A DNA stretch of 38,419 nucleotides from an uncultured Lachnospiraceae bacterium (GTDB lineage Bacteria > Bacillota > Clostridia > Lachnospirales > Lachnospiraceae), in the NCBI GenBank assembly GCA_947176965.1, contig CAMWSU010000017.1, positions 1-38,419 of the forward strand. The letters are read 5' to 3'. Both the position numbers and the translations under genes were made by a program. The notes under the pieces are model-generated. The model was not told where the DNA came from, did no database searches, and worked only from the letters and a program-made list of their open reading frames with translations. How positions within the stretch are numbered: the first letter of the stretch is position 1; the number at the start of each line of letters is the position of its first letter. Of the stretch, positions 34,482 to 38,419 are shown one piece after another.

Positions 34482-34805
34482 TTACGCTTTTGCTTCAAAA
34501 CTCGCCACCGGAATTGTGGTTGTGCCGGAAACAGCTACACCGTTCAAATTAAATACTACTTTTTTTGCAAATTTCGGATCATTTGCCATTTTCTTTAGGC
34601 ATTCACCAGAAAGATTTATTACAGCTTTATTTTCATTTCAGCCCATAAGACCACTACCTGTATTAAAAGTAATGTTGGGGAACTTCTTGCACAATTTCTC
34701 GTAATATTCCTGTACTTTGTCCCTGCTGTTTGTTTATGAATTTGCCTTTACCTCCGCTGCCGATTTGCTGTCCGCCTTTTTCGCAGTATCAGTGTAATTG
34801 GCTAC
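34482..34805 (-). pseudogene. Degenerate paralogue with two in-frame stops
   Basis: One minus-strand frame of 108 codons reads as coherent protein, interrupted by TAA (34734-34736) and TGA (34638-34640). Pieces are VANYTDTAKKADSKSAAEV, RDKVQEYYEKLCKKFPNITF and VINLSGECLKKMANDPKFAK, ending VASFEAKA at 34482. The intact frame apart from point stops shows recent decay. The EYYEKL...NITF...SGECLKKMANDP pattern looks like the C-terminal region of a family of Clostridial proteins of unknown function, probably the same group as the two intact neighbours. Confidence 0.65.
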
Positions 34806-35162
34806 ATAAAGCAGCTGTATGAATGGTTTTACCTGAAGAAAATGGAGATCAAAAAGAAGCAAAAAAATATATCTTTCGAACTGTTAGCCAGCTTTGGACG
34901 GCAACTAACAGACAGGGAAGATATAAATAGGAACGACGAGCGCTGCGCGCCAGTCATCTGAAACAAGTATGGCAAAGGAAGTGATGCCTGCCAAGAGGGA
35001 AATGAAAATTTTATCCACAAAAAAGATCCCGATGTCGGAACAGGTCATAAGGATGTGGATAATTCCCCGGATTTTACAGGAGACCGAGGATTGAAAAATT
35101 TGGGGTCTCCGGGCAGACTATAACGGAGTTTACCTTTCAGAACTGCACCAGTTTACGCCATA
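34806..35162. other. Region without a supported gene; possible decayed mobile element
   Basis: No intact gene is seen. On the plus strand a startless frame from about 34782 to 34961 (GYIKQLYEWFYLKKMEIKKK, then LLASFGRQLTDRE) may be a gene remnant of unknown kind. Imperfect inverted copies of a motif with the core GTGTAAACAA lie near 34231 and 35212. They could be ends of a degraded insertion about 1 kb long. The stretch 34173-34481 likewise holds only short broken frames. Confidence 0.3.
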
Positions 35163-35191
35163 TAGACATTTCTTTGGAAAACGGATATAAT
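35163..35191 (+). promoter_or_regulatory. Promoter of the MNT/HEPN pair
   Basis: TAGACA (35163-35168), a 17-base spacer and TATAAT (35186-35191) point to the nucleotidyltransferase gene, which starts 66 bases further on. Confidence 0.65.
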
Positions 35192-35257
35192 ATAGGCATA
35201 AAACGCGAACGTTGTTTACACTAAATTCGCGGACTGTTGGCAACATGGAGGATTCGT

Positions 35258-35593
35258 ATGTCTAATGCGATCAGAAATATCCTATATGGATTTTCTATCC
35301 AATTAAAAAGATTATTAGGAAATGATTTATCCAAAATCATTCTTTATGGTTCTTATGCCAGAGGCGATTTTCAGGAAAATTCAGATGTTGATGTAATGAT
35401 CTTGGTGAAACTGTCTCCCGAACAGATAGAGCATGTTGAAAGCGCCGTCTTTGATCTGGCTTTTGATATTGAGTTAGAGCATGGTATTCATATTTCACCG
35501 ATCATCAAAAACGAAGATCAATTCGAATATTGGGCAGATGTCTTACCATTTTACCGCACTGTCCGAAAGGAAGGGGTTGAGATCAATGGATAG
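35258..35593 (+). CDS. Minimal nucleotidyltransferase (MNT) of an MNT/HEPN pair
   Basis: A 111-residue nucleotidyltransferase-fold protein. The active-site motif is complete: GSYARGDFQENSDVDVMI, with G31-S32 and the Asp pair D43 and D45. In paired systems MNT proteins serve as antitoxins, in studied cases by adenylylating the HEPN partner. The ATG used has GGAGG 6 bases upstream. Its last codons overlap the HEPN gene by 8 bases, so the two are translationally coupled. A promoter lies just upstream. Confidence 0.88.
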   Translation: MSNAIRNILYGFSIQLKRLLGNDLSKIILYGSYARGDFQENSDVDVMILVKLSPEQIEHVESAVFDLAFDIELEHGIHISPIIKNEDQFEYWADVLPFYRTVRKEGVEING

Positions 35594-35972
35594 CAAGGAA
35601 AAAGACCTATGCCAATATCGAATTGCCAGTGCCCTAGAAACCTTGGAGACTGCAAAATGGTGTGTCTCCAACAGACATTATAAAGACGCTATTAATCGCT
35701 GCTATTATGCGGCTTTTTATGCTGCAAAAGCAGTTCTCGCATTAGAAGCCGTCGATTTTAAGCGCCATAAGGATGTCGTCTCCTATTTCAATAAACATTA
35801 TATTGCAACAGGAAAGCTTCCGAAAGAGGTTGGTAAAAAGCTGGCTCATTTACAGCGAAAACGGGAAAACAGCGATTATGATGATTTTTTTATTGCTTCC
35901 TTAGAAGAAACGGAAAAACAGTTGGAATCCGCCGAGTATATTATTGAAGCGATACAAAAATATTTGGTCTAA
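35586..35972 (+). CDS. HEPN-domain protein of an MNT/HEPN pair
   Basis: A 128-residue all-helical HEPN protein with the family core NRCYYAAFYAAKAVLALEAVDFKRHKDV split by loops, and a late motif RKRENSDYDDFF. Toxic HEPN ribonucleases usually show R-x4-6-H; here the Arg is followed by NSDYD without His. It thus belongs to the subclass with an R-x2-[AS]-D-Y motif, and RNase activity is uncertain. AAGGGG lies about 10 bases before the ATG, inside the MNT gene. The stop is 15 bases from the convergent kinase-like gene B. Confidence 0.85.
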   Translation: MDSKEKDLCQYRIASALETLETAKWCVSNRHYKDAINRCYYAAFYAAKAVLALEAVDFKRHKDVVSYFNKHYIATGKLPKEVGKKLAHLQRKRENSDYDDFFIASLEETEKQLESAEYIIEAIQKYLV

Positions 35973-35987
35973 TCCCCATCGGTAGTC

Positions 35988-36512
35988 TTACTCCTTCTCT
36001 TTGCTGAGCGCCTGCTTCGAATAGCACGTCACTCCCCAGTTCTCAAAGCTCCATTCCTCCGAATAGGGATTGCATTCATAGTCCACATAGTAGACCAGCT
36101 CCTCCTTTATCACAAAATTGTTCGGGAAATAGTCAATGTTCAGTCCTTGGGCACGCACCTGCTTTGCCATTTCCCCGACCTGCGGCAGATACGGATCGAT
36201 CGGCATATCCTGTTTGATCAGCTCGGACAGCGTCGGTCCCTCAATATATTCTTTTACGATCCTCTCATTCGGAACATCCACATCCACCAGCTTCGGTATG
36301 CGGATTCCCGTTAAAAGAAGACGCTGATAATCGTTCTGCTCCGCTTCTATCTTATTTCCGAACGTATAATACGCGCAGGGCTCATGATGAATCTGCTTTA
36401 GCACAACATATTCCCCATCCTTGCATGCCAGATAAGAATACCCGCCTTTTCCGTGTCCCAAGAGCTTTATGATCGTGTACTCTGTCTGATTTACCATCAT
36501 GGTCTTTTCCAT
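35988..36512 (-). CDS. Small protein-kinase-like protein, copy B
   Basis: A 174-residue near-duplicate of the gene at 31772-32311, in the same orientation and about 3.7 kb away. The Gly-rich loop, Lys and DYE positions are the same. In the catalytic-loop region the two His of copy A (HAHG) are Arg and Gln (RAQG), and FPTN is FPNN. The C-terminus is short (ALSKEKE). Similarity at DNA level extends a little beyond the start codon through the ribosome site, then stops. The pair forms long direct repeats around the island between them. The function is unknown. Confidence 0.75.
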   Translation of the reverse strand: MEKTMMVNQTEYTIIKLLGHGKGGYSYLACKDGEYVVLKQIHHEPCAYYTFGNKIEAEQNDYQRLLLTGIRIPKLVDVDVPNERIVKEYIEGPTLSELIKQDMPIDPYLPQVGEMAKQVRAQGLNIDYFPNNFVIKEELVYYVDYECNPYSEEWSFENWGVTCYSKQALSKEKE

Positions 36513-36631
36513 GTTGAGTCATCCTTTCTGATAAAAAAGCCAAATCATTGATCCCATTATATCATAAAATGCGCGGAATCTTAACAACGCTTTATTTTTT
36601 GAAAAGAAAGTAGAAAAATTCCGCACAATTC

Positions 36632-36660
36632 TTGAATAGACCCCCGGTGCATGCTATACT
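36632..36660 (+). promoter_or_regulatory. Promoter of the Cys/His repeat protein
   Basis: TTGAAT (36632-36637), a 17-base spacer and TATACT (36655-36660) precede the gene, with a leader of about 50 bases that ends in an AGGAGGT ribosome site 7 bases before the ATG. The gap 36513-36717 contains nothing else I can identify. Confidence 0.7.
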
Positions 36661-36717
36661 AATATATTATAAAAACGTAATCGGTTTCTTTGTTTCATTC
36701 AAAAGGAGGTACGCGCC

Positions 36718-37299
36718 ATGCGTCTTAAAAAATTGCTCTCTGCGGCAATGACTGCCTCTCTGGTTTTCGTCCTTTTTACCATACCGGTTTTTGCCCATCA
36801 CGGGCATGACGGGAATCGGGGACATCACGGTTCTGACGGGTATTCATCTTCCACGGAGTCTGACGGCTATTCATCTACTACAGAATCTGACTGTCCGCCC
36901 TGCACGGTGGACGGATGCACCGAATACGGACAGCACAGCCACGACGGTCATGAATATTACGGATACGCTTGCCCGCCCTGCACAGTGGACGGATGCACCG
37001 AATACGGGCGGCATACTCACGATGGTTGTGATTATTATGGATACGGCTGTCCGTCCTGCACGGTGGACGGATGCACCGAATACGGACGACATACTCACGA
37101 TGGTTGTGATTATTATGGATACGGCTGTCCGCCCTGCACGGTGGACGGATGCACCGAATACGGGCGACACACTCACGACGATTATGAATACTGCGGATAT
37201 GACCATAAATACGGTTATTGTGATGGTTCCTGCGAAACAGCTTTCTACAAGGACCGGACTGATCGTGGGCACCACGGTGGACGGCATCATAGGCAGTAA
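36718..37299 (+). CDS. Secreted Cys/His-rich tandem-repeat protein
   Basis: A 193-residue exported protein. A signal peptide (basic MRLKK, hydrophobic core, cleavage after VFA at 26) is followed by a His/Gly-rich stretch (HHGHDGNRGHHG) and a doubled nine-residue DGYSS[ST]TES unit. Four 26-residue repeats come next. Each has C-P-x-C-T-V-D-G-C-T-E-Y-G-x-H-[ST]-H-D, then Tyr-rich YYGY. The tail is His-rich again (GHHGGRHH). The Cys triplet and the H-x-H beside it suggest metal binding, for example Zn, Cu or Ni, outside the cell; this is inference. There is no sortase motif or membrane anchor. It is a monocistronic gene with its own promoter and terminator. I do not recognise the family. Confidence 0.85.
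   Translation: MRLKKLLSAAMTASLVFVLFTIPVFAHHGHDGNRGHHGSDGYSSSTESDGYSSTTESDCPPCTVDGCTEYGQHSHDGHEYYGYACPPCTVDGCTEYGRHTHDGCDYYGYGCPSCTVDGCTEYGRHTHDGCDYYGYGCPPCTVDGCTEYGRHTHDDYEYCGYDHKYGYCDGSCETAFYKDRTDRGHHGGRHHRQ
36892..37203 (+). repeat. Four 78-bp tandem repeats
   Basis: Units begin at 36892, 36970, 37048 and 37126. Units two and three are almost identical at DNA level; the fourth diverges at its end. Each encodes one 26-residue Cys/His module. The period is a multiple of three, so changes in copy number would keep the frame. It also keeps other frames open over the array. Confidence 0.9.
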
Positions 37300-37311
37300 G
37301 ACACGGGAGTC

Positions 37312-37354
37312 ACAAAAAGCAGTTGCTGCGGATTTCGCAACAACTGCTTTTTGT
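37312..37354 (+). terminator. Terminator of the Cys/His repeat gene
   Basis: A perfect 14-bp stem (37312-37325 with 37341-37354) with A- and T-rich outer ends lies 12 bases after the stop. It also lies 16 bases from the convergent hydrolase stop and can serve both genes. Confidence 0.85.
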
Positions 37355-37370
37355 ATGCTGAAAATAAGAA

Positions 37371-38153
37371 TCACAATGTTTTGTCACCTATAAACTCCTT
37401 TATATAACCGATCGCAATCTGATCATGTTTTTTGCTAAACCCATGATTTCCTTTTTCGATTATATGTAATGTCACTTTTTCTTTTGAATCTCTCTTTCGA
37501 TATACTTCACAAGCCCTTTCAATATAGTCCGTTTTCACAATCTTATCATTGGAGCCATGAACGATTAAGACCGGTCCGGCATATTCTTTGATTTCCTCAT
37601 ACGGATCCATATTCAACACATCGGAGACGTAACACGTTCCCAGTTTCATCGGTCCGCAATAAAACATCTCCGGCACATTCGCCGGATCAAATTTAGCAAA
37701 CATCATTTTGCCCGCTCTGGCATCATCCGGTATACACAGCGCAGGATAAAATAATATGAGCCCGGCTATTTTTTCTTTTAGTTTAGCCGCTGTTAACGCC
37801 GCTACGAACCCGCCCTGGCTACACCCCATTAAGACAATCTCTTTTTCATCTGTATATTCAAGATTTTGAGTATATTCAATCACACACTCCAAATCTCGTG
37901 TCTCCGTAATGACCGACATGTCCGTGGTTTTTCCGTCACTTTTACTCATCATTACGGAGCCCCCGATAAAATCAAAACAATAAGAAGCATATCCTGCTTC
38001 GGCAAATGCTTTTGCATAATGCACAACCGTTTTGTAATTCGCCATGAAACCATGACAAATGATCGCAATCGGCAGATGATCGCCCTGCGGCCTAAATTCC
38101 ATACCACGGATCGTTAATCCTTCTCTTACACATTCAAATTTATTTTTTATCAT
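37371..38153 (-). CDS. Alpha/beta hydrolase (esterase/acyl-peptidase type)
   Basis: A 260-residue cytoplasmic hydrolase of the alpha/beta fold. It has an oxyanion segment ICHGF, a nucleophile Ser in the elbow GCSQGG, Asp in VHGSNDKIV and His in EKGNHGF. This forms a complete Ser-Asp-His triad in the usual order. The start is moved 22 codons inward to the ATG with GGGAG 7 bases upstream. It resembles the DUF1749/dienelactone-hydrolase-like esterases often annotated as acetylesterase or feruloyl esterase. Feruloyl or acetyl groups on plant glycans are possible substrates but nothing in the sequence fixes this. Confidence 0.88.
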   Translation of the reverse strand: MIKNKFECVREGLTIRGMEFRPQGDHLPIAIICHGFMANYKTVVHYAKAFAEAGYASYCFDFIGGSVMMSKSDGKTTDMSVITETRDLECVIEYTQNLEYTDEKEIVLMGCSQGGFVAALTAAKLKEKIAGLILFYPALCIPDDARAGKMMFAKFDPANVPEMFYCGPMKLGTCYVSDVLNMDPYEEIKEYAGPVLIVHGSNDKIVKTDYIERACEVYRKRDSKEKVTLHIIEKGNHGFSKKHDQIAIGYIKEFIGDKTL

Positions 38154-38224
38154 CAAGGAGCTCCCTCTCGATTTCATCGCCTTGAAATCGTTTATAAATT
38201 CGATAACTTTACATTCCATTCTTT

Positions 38225-38248
38225 AACCATATCGTATCCGATACGGTT
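38225..38248 (-). terminator. Hairpin after the HTH gene
   Basis: A 10-bp stem (38225-38234 with 38239-38248, one G-U pair) around TATC lies four bases after the HTH gene stop on the minus strand. The T-run behind it is poor, so it is a weak terminator. Confidence 0.45.
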
Positions 38249-38252
38249 AAAA

Positions 38253-38419
38253 TTACTTTTTATTCGCCAACTTCTCATACTTCATCTGATACTCTATCAG
38301 CCGCGGAATGTATTCCGGCGGAGTACGCCGCCCCGCCTCCCAGTCTTCCAATGTGCGGACAGGTATCCCCGTATGAACCGAAAATTCTCTCCTGTTCTCG
38401 CCCGCCTCTTCACGAAGTT
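38253..38419 (-). CDS. Helix-turn-helix protein, C-terminal part only
   Basis: The last 54 residues of a gene that enters from beyond the right edge. The sequence REEAGENRREFSVHTGIP, then VRTLEDWEAGRRTPP is a XRE/Cro-type HTH in which the recognition helix reads VRTLEDWE. It ends with a helix (PRLIEYQMKYEKLANKK) and TAA. Short proteins of this kind are common in Lachnospiraceae and are often paired with toxin-like partners. The N-terminal part lies outside the window. Confidence 0.7.
   Translation of the reverse strand, partial: LREEAGENRREFSVHTGIPVRTLEDWEAGRRTPPEYIPRLIEYQMKYEKLANKK

Noticed and set aside
34969-35094. A 41-codon plus-strand frame starting MAKEVMPAKREMK
   Set aside because: No ribosome site, no recognisable domain, and it lies in a region of broken frames.
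36791-37393. Two more long open frames over the repeat gene, one plus (200 codons) and one minus (167 codons)
   Set aside because: They exist because the 78-bp repeat period is a multiple of three and keeps other frames open. They lack ribosome sites, and the frame with signal peptide, promoter and AGGAGGT site is clearly the gene.

Overview
The window looks like a chromosomal segment of a motile, anaerobic Firmicute of the Clostridia, most probably Lachnospiraceae. The evidence is Firmicute-type AGGAGG ribosome sites almost everywhere, ribose-family sugar ABC transport, a rhamnose pathway, a chemoreceptor, paralogous small 'NGI' proteins and a ComFB protein. No rRNA, tRNA, CRISPR array or intact insertion sequence was seen.

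Layout. (1) 99-6478, minus strand: a tandem-HTH MerR regulator, an aminoglycoside-phosphotransferase-like kinase, two half-size ABC exporters and a metallo-beta-lactamase-fold hydrolase, ending in a clear terminator. This looks like an export/modification unit under MerR control. (2) 6500-12480: a ComFB-family protein, a three-module lipoprotein, a DinJ/YafQ-type toxin-antitoxin pair with a near-consensus promoter, and a two-component system. (3) 12541-31137, the core: a 12-gene, about 17.3-kb minus-strand operon for uptake and breakdown of rhamnose-containing glycosides. A divergent AraC-type regulator sits at its head. Transcription order is ABC ATPase, permease, binding lipoprotein, second permease, beta-phosphoglucomutase, GH3 enzyme, GH78 alpha-L-rhamnosidase, sugar-sensor/GGDEF fusion, methyl-accepting chemotaxis protein, rhamnulokinase, rhamnose isomerase and rhamnulose-1-phosphate aldolase. 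(4) 31239-38419: an accessory area with Cu/Zn superoxide dismutase, two near-identical kinase-like genes bracketing about 3.7 kb of intact and decayed paralogues plus an MNT/HEPN pair, a secreted Cys/His repeat protein, an alpha/beta hydrolase and the end of an HTH gene.

How the core may work. The glycoside is imported intact. Cytoplasmic GH78 releases L-rhamnose, which RhaA, RhaB and RhaD convert to dihydroxyacetone phosphate and lactaldehyde. The remaining beta-glucoside may be split by the GH3 enzyme. That enzyme carries the His-Asp dyad known from GH3 phosphorylases, and it sits beside a beta-phosphoglucomutase. Phosphorolysis would give beta-glucose-1-phosphate and then glucose-6-phosphate. 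The same transcript encodes a soluble sugar-binding/diguanylate cyclase fusion and a chemoreceptor, so feeding, c-di-GMP signalling and swimming appear to be wired together. These links are inferred from gene order and motifs, not shown.

Starts were moved from the longest ORF to the ATG with the best ribosome site where the sequence decided it.
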